Below are positions 13,801-24,308 of a DNA stretch of 64,000 nt, piece by piece. Each line of letters begins with the position of its first letter. Position 1 is the first letter of the stretch. The stretch is from positions 43,524,001 to 43,588,000 of the forward strand of contig OX579635.1 in NCBI GenBank assembly GCA_951230915.1, written 5' to 3'. The position numbers and the translations under genes were made by a program. This DNA comes from Antitrichia curtipendula (Eukaryota > Streptophyta > Bryopsida > Hypnales > Leucodontaceae). The notes under the pieces were generated by a model, which had not been told where the DNA came from, searched no databases, and saw only the letters and a program-made list of their open reading frames with translations.

Positions 13801-14302
13801 AGTACATGGCCACAAAGAGACTTTGGAAACAATATTGAAGACTCAATTAATATTCAACAATGGTGTAAGGATAGTGTGCAAACAATATGGCATTACCATG
13901 GTGGATGTTTGGTTGAGCATGTCGTTAATCAAGATTATCGAGTCAAAGGAGTGGAATCCCTTCGTGTGATTGATGGATCTACATTTTGGCGTTCACCTGG
14001 TACTAATCCGCAAGCAACATTAATAATGTTAGGAAGGTATAGATGCTCCTAATACCACACTTTCAATCTTATTTACTGTTGATTACTAATATTGTCTAAA
14101 GTACTACAAGAAAGCATCAAATCTTGGCTCTCACCTTTCCATTTTAAACTCCTTATATAACAATCATAACATGGCTTTTTAAGTATTTAAAGTGATAAAA
14201 TATTAATTTTCATATACTCATAATTCTTTTGGCTATCATTGTGGCAGGTACATGGGTGTGCAAATTCTTAAAGAAATACTTGGTTACAAAGTAAATCTTT
14301 GA
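10819..14302 (+). pseudogene. HOTHEAD-like GMC oxidoreductase pseudogene, six exons
   Basis: Plant HOTHEAD/mandelonitrile-lyase-like proteins are secreted FAD-dependent GMC oxidoreductases; HOTHEAD itself acts in cuticle formation and organ separation. Exons read as 10819-10912, 11104-11540, 12038-12242, 12740-13088, 13405-14036 and 14248-14302, with GT/AG borders and agreeing phases. Exon 1 gives a signal peptide. Exon 2 has the FAD-binding [20 protein letters not shown] and the GMC motif ILGGGSAINAGFF. Exon 4 has GAIGSLQLLMLSGIGP. Exon 5 has the catalytic-His region TIWHYHGGCLV and GTNPQATLIMLGR; exon 6 completes GRYMGV. Two lesions break it: TAG at 11244-11246 (codon 79, where relatives have Leu) and a missing base near 12783 in exon 4 that runs into TAA. 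Apart from these, 1,772 coding bases (one short of 591 codons) match the normal family length of about 590 residues. It is therefore a young pseudogene, or the lesions are sequence errors. Confidence 0.85.
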
Positions 14303-15649
14303 TTGAATTCAAACAAAAATTGGTGAAATAATATTTATAAATTTTCATAATGACCATTTATTTTAACTAGATGATCTTTATCTCGTAAGATAGAGAGAAA
14401 ATCCAACCACTTAGGGTGATTGGCATACTTGGAGACTTAAGGTGATGGTATATGTGGATTGTTGACAATTAAAAGTTGAAGAAGATTCTTATGATTTTCA
14501 ATTTTTGACATGACTTTTGAAACTTTTTTTGAAGATATAAGATCAAATTATTTTTAGGAATAGTATTAATTTCATTTTGTATGAAGGAGCTCGAGTTACA
14601 CCACCCTAAGATCAACATGCTCAAGCTTTGACAACATTTAAAAATTTTAAAATTTTAAAAATTGATTTGATTCCACGATTCTATTTTTAACCTTTTCAAA
14701 TAATCTTTCAATTGTCAAATTTTGAAATATCATAACTAAAAAATTGCACTATAGATTAAATTTTTTTTTTTTAACATATAGCCTAATGACATGACTCAAC
14801 ATACAAGGCAATCTGTCAAGGAGGGTTGCTATTATGTGAGCACAGGAGTGTGAGCATAGGAGTGTGACCACAAGAGTGTGAGCATAGGAGTGAGCCCGTG
14901 AGCCTAGAATACTACACACCTATGTTATAAATGTATATACTATAAAAATCATCTATGGTTATAAGGTATATATGTTACACATGCAATCATCACCTAAACT
15001 GAACAGTAAAACATGAGTTCCAATGTTAAATTCCTGCTGACCCGTATGCGTTCATCGCCAGCAGGAATTCGAAGAGAGACAATAACCGCACAGGTTAGTA
15101 TAAGAATTCGAACTCAGAATACCAACGAACTTATAACCACAAAAATTGCTTCTGTAAGACTAAACAGTATTTCACACGATTACTACAACGATCCGCAAAG
15201 AAACAAAGGTAAAATGCAAGGGACTGTTTTGGAGGATTTCAAACACTTATTATACAAGTCCCACATACCTGTACTTAAAACAGTAACAGATGGAAATAAA
15301 TGACAGACAATTGACAAAAATCAACTGCCATTGACCCTGAATGGCACCAGAAAAGGGAACTAAGCGTAAAGACCTTTCTCCCTTGCCTTCCAATAATGCG
15401 AACTCCTTTGGCTCTCTACACATAATGCGTGCGGAATGTAACTTAACTCCTAGCTATAGAAAATTCTCTTCTCACTAACATGGCTCATCTAACGAGCCAG
15501 ATAAATGCTGTCTTTCATTACGACCTATCTCACCAAGACCCTAACATGTATATGACCGTATGCAGTGGCACGGTCCAAAACCAATGATTTGAGGAGGTAC
15601 CACGTTACGTAGACCAGAAGGAACTGTATTTAATAATAAACAAAACACT
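14303..15649. other. Spacer between two convergent genes
   Basis: This lies between the 3' ends of the HOTHEAD-like pseudogene and the ANTH gene and should hold their 3' untranslated regions. A 96-codon + strand open frame (15013-15303) has no recognisable motif and overlaps the likely trailer of the minus-strand gene. A 12-bp stem (attcctgctg ... cagcaggaat, about 15039-15068) is the only local structure seen. Confidence 0.4.
14835..14905 (+). repeat. 14-bp minisatellite, about 4.5 units
   Basis: The unit TGTGAGCATAGGAG repeats four times with single-base variants (cacaggag, cataggag, ccacaagag, cataggag) and then degrades through 'tgagcccgtgagcc'. It sits about 530 bases past the stop codon of the HOTHEAD-like pseudogene. 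Confidence 0.75.
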
Positions 15650-18600
15650 TCAAAGCAACCCTGGGTTCCCAAATGGGTTCTGATACGCAGGAGGAGGTGC
15701 CGGCAGAGCCAATTGACCAGGTACTGGCGCCGCCTGAGGAGACCCATATGGATATTGACCGCCCCCCTGTGCTGCATATGGGTTTCCAAAAGGATTAGGG
15801 GTACCAGGAGCCCCTCCCATCATTTGCTGTTGTTGTTGCTGCTGCATCAAAAGAGCTTGCTGCTGCTGCATCATAGCCATTTGCACATTTGCCGTAGGTG
15901 CATACTGTCCAGAAGCCATGAAGGGGTCCATATGTTGTTGTGGCATCCCTGGACCTTGGAAGGGGTTAGGAGCTGGAGCACCCATTCCCATGTTGTAACT
16001 GTTCGGAACTGCTCCATTCGGTCCACGCTTTTGTAGCGCGTCATCGTACAAGCTGTCGAGTGTCAACTTATCGAAACCACCAGCCTGTTGGAGTTTTTTC
16101 AAGAATTGCACCGTTAGCCAGACCTTGGTGACAAATAAAATTCAACAGCCAATCCATAATGAGACTGTCCCTGCACGACTGAAATGATCCCTACCTACAC
16201 CATGTGGAATATTTAAATACGTTGCAACAGCATTACGTGATATGAGATGATTCTTCACAATATATAAAATTAAGTATAAGATTAAAGATGTCGTATGTTC
16301 TATCTTAAAGTGAATTTTGGTTTTGCAGAAACGACTCCAGTACTCACAAGTTTGCTATGGTTTGCAGCAGCAGTCGCAGAATCTGTAGGATTAGTGACTA
16401 GGGCAAGCTCCCAGCCAGATGGATCATTGATATCGAAAGTAGGCCCATTCCCATTTGCACTTTGACCTGCAGACATACGAGAATGGAATCGAAAGCCCAA
16501 GCTTACATCAGACTGAGGACCCCTTCACTTTTAGAGGTTGGACAGGAAGTTAGCATGATTCTAAATGAATCGGATCTAAAAGAAAATCTAAATTCACGTA
16601 CTCAACTACTAACACTGAGCAAGTGAATGGACTGAGTGCAAATGGACCTTATGAACCAGAATCTGCAAAGAATGCATGAGATAACTTCTAATAACAATGA
16701 GAAAATTTAACTTACCCTCTGGAACAATTGCTAGAGCCAGAGCGTTGGCATCTTCCAAGGCTGAAGCATTTGGTAAATCAGCGTCTAACCCCTGTGAATC
16801 AAATGCAAAAAAATAAGTCAGAAAGTATTTTAGAAAATATTTCCTTAAATGGAGAAGATCTCTTCAAACAGATGTCTAAACTAGTTAAAAGTTCCAAAAC
16901 ATCAAAAAATCAAGAAACGAAAGACTCGATCATACTTGATATTTTACCAAAAATTTATTCGCTAAGCGATGAGAGAGTCCTATATTTGACCTTCAAAATA
17001 AAATAAAATAAAACACGCAAAAAAGAAATGCAGGAGATTTTTCTAGAATATTCTGAGCAAGAACCATTCAAAAAATGTACTTGAACATAAAAATTACCAG
17101 AAGATCTCCAACGGGTTCAACGACAGCAGGCTCAGGAGGAGGCGGTGGCAACTCTTCAGGAACAGGAAGCTGAGCCTTGGGTGAAGCATCCTCATATTCT
17201 TCTTCCTTGTAGGAAGGTGCTGAATCCAACGGTGCACGTGGTGGACTTCCATCTTCATATTCCTATTCATGTGAGGCAGAGAGTGTCAAATCAAGCATAA
17301 CGGAGCATGGCATGCTTAGTAAGTACAATCAGTACAGAACATTTTCCCAGAATAAAGAGTCACACCTGAGAGTTTGGTAGTTCAGACAACCAGCTTTGGA
17401 ACAATAATCTTGTCTAGAAAAAGCACTCACCGGCTCATTTTTCAACATCAACGTGGCTCCTGCACGAGGGGCTTCTTTCACGTAATCCTCCATTGTCGTA
17501 AGGAAAGATTGAGGAGGCTGGAGCATGAAATAAAAGTAAAAGCCATTACTTAGATAGTGAACAGAGTGTGATGGACAAAAAATATCTTATAAACATGTGT
17601 CTTGTTGATTTAAAAATGAACAAAGAATGATCTATAACATAGTCGATTACAGCCAGAAGTTCATGCGAAATACCTGCTCAAGGGTGGGGAACTGGAAGCT
17701 GCGAGCAAGGTCCAACCCCTTGCAAACCTCGTAGAAATCCGACAATCTTTCAGCCTGCAACATGTCCATGGCGGATACAGTTGAAATTTCCATGAGATAC
17801 CGAAATAGAGTACATGTTGTCGAATTCATTGTTCCGAATTCTAAGAACATGCTCAAAGCATATATTAGCAAACAAATAGTGCACAACAACACCAAGTCAG
17901 ACGCTGAACCAAAATAGATGAAGATGATCATCACCTGTTGTCCAGCTCTCTTGTAAATCTCAAGTGCCTTCACTGCATCATGTCGCTGCATTTCAAAAAA
18001 CTGCATTCCCACAGACAGAACATAAGGGACAATTTCTGGATGGAACAGATCAAAACTCAAATTCCACAAAAAGAGCGCACCTGATAACACTCACCTTGTC
18101 AACAAGATTGATAATTCCATCATTGATCGCACGATACAGCTTGAAGCTCTCCTTCAGTACCTGCCATCAAGTACACCTATTATATGAAATTCAAGCTTTG
18201 CGAAGAGTATGTAAAATACATTACTAGGGTAACAAGGGTACAAATTTAGAAGAGAATGTAGATTTAGGAGCACACCCGGTGCTGTGTAGGGTGGTCCTTG
18301 TTGAAGCACCGGGTGCACGAGAAGAAGTAGCGAGAGGTGAGAACAAGGAGAAGATGAGATGGCAGGGTCCAGCTGTCTGTAGGGAATGATGTGAATAGAA
18401 GACAAGTTCTTGCTAAAGGGATAAACGTGAGTAGAAAGGCTAGAGTGGGCGAGTCAGTAGTAGGAATCACTGAACTCAAAGTCACCCTAAACAGCTCTGG
18501 GTGTACCCCTAAATAAGCACTCCTTCCCAAACTTGGGTGCCTGAAAATAAAAAGTAGAAGGGATCACATGTACGCACCAGACCGAGAGCAGCCTGAATGA

Positions 18601-21347
18601 CATAGTTGCCTGTAGCAGCTCCCTCGGGCTGCAAATGTAACAACAAATGAATTATTAGTGCCTGACACCGGATCAGTCATTCAAATTTCTGGGCAGCAGA
18701 AAAGAAACATGCACCATATTTCTTCGTGAAAAAATAATCTAGGAACCAGATTAGGGAAAAATTCTGAATGAAAGCGTTGACCGGAATTGATATGTTATCA
18801 AACAGTTGAATCTGCAAAGATATCAATTGCACAGATAATCACCTGACAACCCATGAGCCGGTAAAGGAGCTGTTGAAGAGCAGGCAAATGCTCCAATAAT
18901 TCTACCGTGTCTAACTCCCTTGTCCTACTATGCCCCTGCAAGAGTACAGCAACCTTAGTCAACGGAAAACAGAACGCATAGACTAGTAGCTCGAACAGAA
19001 ACATCATGGGTCGAAGGCAATTTAACGTATCACAACGATAGAAGGAACCTGCAACTCTACGAAGAGGTCTGTCCAAGACTTACTGTTGGACGTTCGGACT
19101 CCACATCGTACTTCAGAACGCGAAAGCATTCAAGGCGCTCCTCAAGGAATAGTGCATATGTGCGTACCCATGCTGAATAATCCCAAGCTGAAGGTAATCA
19201 AAAGCAACAAAACAATGGCCTTAGAGGGAACACCATCAAACACCACCACATGTCCAATGTTTGAGCCGATTACAGCAAATGAGCAACATACAGACTTCCA
19301 AATAGCATAGAAGATAAGCATAAAACAAAATTAATAATGATAGCATTAATATTAAAAATGCTTTCTGAATTCTTAACAAGAAAGCTCAAGAGGGCTCAAT
19401 AGCGGACAGCGTTTGTGAGCAAATAATACGGCAGAGAGACTATTACCATGAGGACTTGAATCATCCTTAAAATTGGAAAGATTGAGGATGTGACCCCTAT
19501 TACGACCGTAGTTAATCAGCTCTTCACGAAAAGTCGGATCCCCTTCCCTTAAAGTCCGGTGAATAACCATCATGGCTTTTAGTGCGACCTATCACACAAA
19601 ACAAACCCCATCTCAATGCTCACAGATCTGCAATACATGTCTAATATGTCCAAGTAGACGCTTGGCAGAAATACAGCTGATACACTAGTAGCTCATTCAC
19701 TACTTTATGATCAGGGTTTAAGCGCCTGATTAACACAAAATTGTACCCGTATCATTTCTTACGAGAATGCAGGAGTGGGTTTCCAAATGTATTGATTCAA
19801 CGTAATAGGATCGTATTCAAAATTATTGACAAAGTCTCTTTTCTAGTAAAATCGGAAAAGACTTCGGCCGACTCAGAGAAACTCTTATCCAGAGGAGGTA
19901 AGGAAAGATAAAGAAAACATAATCATCAGTATTCTACTTTAAATGAGGGGGAGTTAACGTATCCCTAATTCAACTCAATTATATTAAGCATCCATATGTC
20001 AAGTGATTAAGTCAAACTATTATCTGACCCGTTCTTGACTGCTTCTCGCCAGCAATGGTTAATTCAAGGGTAATCCTCAAATTTCAAAAGTGCAGGATTT
20101 TCCAACAGATCAATCCGAATAAAAGCACGTGAACAAAGAGGCAAATGTAACAAAACCAGCACTAGCGATGTTAAGGACACACGATTGTTCGGATTTTCTC
20201 TTAGACATTACCGTCCAGTTATGAGTCTTGGAAATTCGTCTGGCAAGAGCATGAATACAGTATGCCACGTCTGCTCGAGGCCTTGATGCAGAAGTAGCCA
20301 AGAAGATCACTGCTCATTACACAGGAGAACGAAATCAGACTCACCTAGCTACAAATAAAGAAACATAAATCCAGCAGCAACTGAACAGACATAACATAAA
20401 CCAATGTGTAAGGAGACTCACTTCGCACATGCTTCTCTTTCGGGGGACACTCCACATGATTCGTTGCTTTCACAACTGCGATGTCAAGTTCCTGCAAGTT
20501 TCGACGAAGTCAGGGCGTCAGAAACTTTCTACAAACAAAACAATCAGATCCAATCACCCAAATTCTTCACGAAAAAACTGCATCAAAAACAAAACTTTGA
20601 ATGGAATAGGTCTTGCAATCCTGCCTTTATGATCCTCAGCTGGATACTGACATTCCAGTCAGGATCTCACTCGCGATACTCTATTATCGGACATTGTTCC
20701 CATTCTCTCCTAAGATCAAGAGTGGTCTATTCAGACATACGAAAACTAACACGTCTCGGTAATAAAGAACACGTTGTCTCTCTTCATTCATACACGCCGA
20801 AACAATAGGGCAGGGGATATGAAGAGCATCAGACATTTACAATCCTAGCTCAATCCCTTCGATTCTCACAGTAAAAGGTTCGATGCGGTGAACTAAAACT
20901 AAAAGACTCGTCACACGGGTCTTAAATCATATTCCGAATGCACAACGACGCACCTCCCAACCTAACATACCCTTCCCCAAGACCACCCCCTCTGCATGCA
21001 CGCTGCCACAAATACACCCCGAAACAATAGGGTAGGAGATATGAAGCGCATCAAACATTTACAATCCTAGCTCAATCCCTCCGATTTCCAGAGAAAAATG
21101 TTTCGATGCAAGCTGCCAAACTCATCCTCCAGCCATTAAATCAGATTCCGACTACACCCGGCAACCTAACCCCAGGACCCCACACCCGCTCCGCACGCAC
21201 GCACGCACGCTGCCATGCAACAAAACCAAAATAATCCAAGCGCAAAGCATCTTCTACCTTGTACGTGCTGTTAACCTTGGCGAGGCCAACTTTCGTGGAA
21301 TCCTTGATCGCACCAAGAGCCTTGCGAAGGCTCTGCTGCGATGCCAT
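15650..21347 (-). CDS. ANTH-domain clathrin assembly protein (AP180/CALM family, PICALM type), 15 exons
   Basis: The protein (580 codons) should bind PI(4,5)P2 and clathrin and recruit cargo or NPF-binding partners during endocytosis. Exons from 5' to 3' (minus strand): 21258-21347, 20422-20491, 20212-20309, 19447-19588, 19084-19187, 18843-18935, 18578-18628, 18095-18160, 17935-18000, 17674-17754, 17431-17517, 17098-17262, 16716-16791, 16348-16466, 15650-16084. All have GT/AG borders and the phases sum to 1,743 bases. The ANTH domain covers about residues 20-310, with the lipid-binding motif [16 protein letters not shown] (residues 38-53), [21 protein letters not shown] and [19 protein letters not shown]. 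The C-terminal tail is disordered: an acidic stretch, a DLL clathrin box (GDLLGLDADL), SGWELALV, three NPF motifs, one DPF, and a Gln/Met tract. Length and order match Arabidopsis At2g01600-type PICALM1. The start [12 protein letters not shown] opens the family N-terminus. No lesions were seen. Confidence 0.93.
20791..21095. repeat. Direct duplication in intron 1 of the ANTH gene
   Basis: The segment 'cgaaacaatagggcaggggatatgaagagcatc...' at about 20795-20872 recurs as 'cgaaacaatagggtaggagatatgaagcgcatc...' at about 21017-21095, 222 bases later, with roughly ten differences. The C-rich sequence before each copy (about 20950 and 21150, with 'gcacgctgcca') is also similar, so the whole ~220-bp block was duplicated in tandem within the intron. 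Confidence 0.75.
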
Positions 21348-21960
21348 CCCGACTTGCAATCCTTAAGGACCGCAAACCACACCTCCCGGCCGTGATGCAA
21401 CCACGCTACGACCGCGCCTCGATCTCCGCTTTCGCCACCGTCCCGCCCGTGCCTGGCTCTCCCTTCGTCTCGCACCTCCCGTCGGTTTTGCAAACCCGAT
21501 CCCCGCCCTCCACCAGGCACTTCACATCCCTAAGCCCCCGCGGATCCTACGGCACGAAGAGACGATGACGACGACGACGACCAAGGGAGTGAAGCTTTGC
21601 GTCCGCCGTGGCTATGGCGGACCGAGCTCCAGAAGCGCTGCAACAAGAGCGCCACAGCCAAGCAGAGCCGAAGCTTCGTCCAATTATTAAATGACTCCAG
21701 GAATTGAATAAGACGAACCTCGGGAGCTTCTCTAACGTCTTCTCGCACCCCCCAGCCCACCCCCATGGCTTCCAGAAGCGTTGGCCGGGGGTACAGCAGG
21801 GGCGGGGGTTGGGATTCGATCCCGTGATCGATCTAGCTGGCCGGCTCGATCGGACTGCCAGGTTCGGTCCGGACCCAGCGTCTAGGTCCGTGAAACAAGG
21901 GGGGGTGAGGCTGGCGAACATGCTCCGGTGGAGGTGGGTTGCTGCACGGGCTTAACTTAT
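21348..21960 (-). promoter_or_regulatory. G/C-rich promoter and 5' leader region of the ANTH gene
   Basis: The sequence changes abruptly from A/T-rich to strongly G/C- and CpG-rich directly upstream of the ANTH start codon and returns to A/T-rich near 21960. It holds runs such as 'cgacgacgacga' and no TATA box at a sensible distance. The several open frames of 75-124 codons on both strands are what G/C-rich DNA produces by chance. I read it as a housekeeping-type promoter with 5' UTR; the transcription start cannot be fixed. Confidence 0.5.
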
Positions 21961-22339
21961 GTCGGTCCCTGCTTTAGCGTCCCTTGGAATTTCTGAACAC
22001 GGACGGACCCAAAATATTTTGCTCCTAACATCACTCTCGTGTGAAAGTATACCCTAACTACTGTAGTATATCCTGTTGCAAAATCCCTTTGCAAAGGATA
22101 TGTCCCCTTCACATGAGTTCCAAATGGTAATGTCAATGGATGAGAATGTGAGCATCAATCTTTTGGAGGACCATGGGGCCACATGGCATCATTTTCAAAA
22201 TAAATGTCTATTTTACAACCAAATAAAAGTAATATTATTTTTTCATCAAATTTTTTTTAAATTTCTATTAAAAATGTGGATGAAGTTGCCAAATTTAGAT
22301 GAAAAAGTGCATGAATACAATTTGAAAAGTGTTTAGTGG
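21961..22339. other. Spacer upstream of the ANTH promoter
   Basis: A/T-rich DNA. It contains one stray partial unit (about 22131-22160, 'atgtcaatggatgagaatgtga') of the 67-bp repeat that forms an array 1 kb away. No gene seen. Confidence 0.4.
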
Positions 22340-23110
22340 TCCGAAAGATGAATGAATGTACAATGCTTCACCAAATTTTAACCTCTAAAGGTCACACCTT
22401 ATGTTTTCTCCAAAAATGCTCTAAAACTGTCATTTCTAGTACAAGTACCAAATTTTTGAAAAGAAAACATTTTTGGACACATGTAACCATGGATCTTGTA
22501 GTACTTTGATTTGAAAAGATGTGGGAAAGAAGTAGAGAATGATTCAAAATACTAAATTGTTAAGAATTTAATTATGGAATTGAAAAATGTCAATCCCAAT
22601 GGTTGCAATGTTGTATAAACAATCTACATCCTTTGAATTTTTTTTTCCAAAAATAATGAAAATTGAGTAAGATAAAGGACTTCAAAGTTTATTTTAGAGT
22701 AGAGAATCCATAACTACCCACAAACTAAAATTCTTCATAACTTTCATCTCATTTATCAAAATGGAATAATTAAAAGCTTTCTAAGTATATATAAATCTAA
22801 AGAACCAATTTAAAAATTTTATTTATGAAAAAAGTGTTTTTTTAAGAATTTTTTGAGTTGCCTGCCGACCAATGAAAATTACATGTCATACAATAACTTT
22901 TTAACCATGTAGTCAAAAGTTATGAAATTTGTTGGGCCTTAAAGTTATTCCTCAGGCATGTGTTGCGTGAAATTTTAAAATAAAATAAAAAATCGTTTGT
23001 AGTGAGCTGTCCAAAATTGCTATGTTGCCAAAATATGGTGTTTGGTCTTTCAAGGGTTGAGTGATTATCATCTTGACACTTTCTCAAAAAATTAAAAAAA
23101 GGGCTGGTGA
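22340..23110 (-). repeat. Inverted copy of the dispersed repeat family
   Basis: Read on the minus strand this block parallels 2860-5385 and the palindrome arms. Shared words on the + strand include 'tctaaaactgtcatttctagtacaagta', 'caatcccaatggttgcaatgttgta', 'acttcaaagtttattttagagtaga', 'aataactttttaaccatgtag' and 'aaaattgctatgttgccaaaa'. It ends in a degenerate form of the family end (tttggtctttcaagggtt). Confidence 0.65.
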
Positions 23111-23395
23111 GCATCCATTGGGGTTAAAACGTGCTATCAATAGTTTTGGATGAATATGTCAATGGATGAGAATGTGACCATTTATTGGAATTAAAACGTG
23201 CTATCATTAGTTTTGGATGAATATGTCAATGGATGAGAATGTGACCATTTATTGGAATTAAAACGTGCTATCATTAGTTTTGGATGAATATGTCAATGGA
23301 TGAGAGTGTGACCATTTATTGGGATTAAAACGTGCTATCATTAGTTTTGGATGAACATGTCAATGGATGAAAATGTGATCATCCATTGGAATGAA
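23111..23395 (+). repeat. 67-bp tandem repeat, about four units
   Basis: The anchor word TTAAAACGTGCTATCA begins at 23124, 23191, 23258 and 23325, exactly 67 bases apart, with few substitutions between the middle units. The last unit degrades at 23391. The unit also contains 'tggatgaatatgtcaatggatgagaatgtgaccat'. No long open frame crosses it. Confidence 0.9.
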
Positions 23396-24204
23396 AATAT
23401 GAGAAAATTTTATGATGCATTGTATTTATTATAATAGATTTGAAGGAAGAAGATCAAATTTTCAATCTTTGAGTTGGAACAATACACAAATGCACATTTT
23501 GTGGTAATGCAGGTGGTACTATGAGCTTTTAGAAAAAAATTTAGAAACAAATAATGGATGAAAAACTTACAATAAATAATGTGCTTCAAAAATTCAAACC
23601 TTGAAAAATTTGCTAGGAATTATGCACAATAATAAATTGATTGAAATTATTATAAATAAATATTTTAATGTATTTATTTTACAAAAATATTAACTAAAAT
23701 ACAAAAACACGACCAATGTTTCCAACTTGAAGGGGCTTCTTATCAACAAATTATATCTGAAGAAAAAAACTCTACAATTTCCATGATAAGCACAATGCAT
23801 TGTACAAACACGTACAAGACAAAGATTTTTTTATATTTAGAAAGATTTTTCTCAATTTGTGTGACCCTAGTAGATCACCTCAAATCCAATGTATGTTCCA
23901 AACCTTTGGGGCTAGAAATAGTATCAAAATTGCTCCTCCGAAATGTAGAAATTATATACATTTGATTGAGGGTTATATATAAATAATATAATACTTTTGA
24001 AAAATTTAGAAAAATTATAAAATAGTCTTATGTGTTCTAGTTAGTTTTGAATCTGAAATTGTTTTGAGTTATGGCACAAAAGTTACATATGGCCAAAATC
24101 CATAGGGATTGAAGATACAACCTTTTCGCATGGACTTATGTTGTTACCTCATTTCTTTTTGTCATTACAAATTTCCATACAATTATCGTGGATTACATTG
24201 AAAT

Positions 24205-24308
24205 TTTGATCATATATTTTGAAAACTATAAGTTAAGTATCATATATTTTGATTATATATTTTGAAAACTATAAGTTAAGTATCATATATTTTGATCATA
24301 TATTTTGG
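24205..24308 (+). repeat. 43-bp tandem repeat, about 2.4 units
   Basis: 'gaaaactataagttaagtat' occurs at 24221 and 24264, each followed by 'catatattttga(t/c)(t/c)atatatttt'. The preceding partial unit begins near 24205. A/T-only low-complexity satellite-like DNA. Confidence 0.8.

Noticed and set aside
15013..15303. 96-codon + strand ORF between the two convergent genes
   Set aside because: No homology cue, no splice or start context, and it overlaps the likely 3' trailer of the ANTH gene.
21254..21955. Several 75-124 codon ORFs on both strands upstream of the ANTH start
   Set aside because: All overlap one another in a G/C-rich region where stops are rare; none has family motifs. Treated as promoter/leader.
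23111..23395. CRISPR-like array
   Set aside because: The 67-bp units are repeated end to end without unique spacers and the genome is a plant's.
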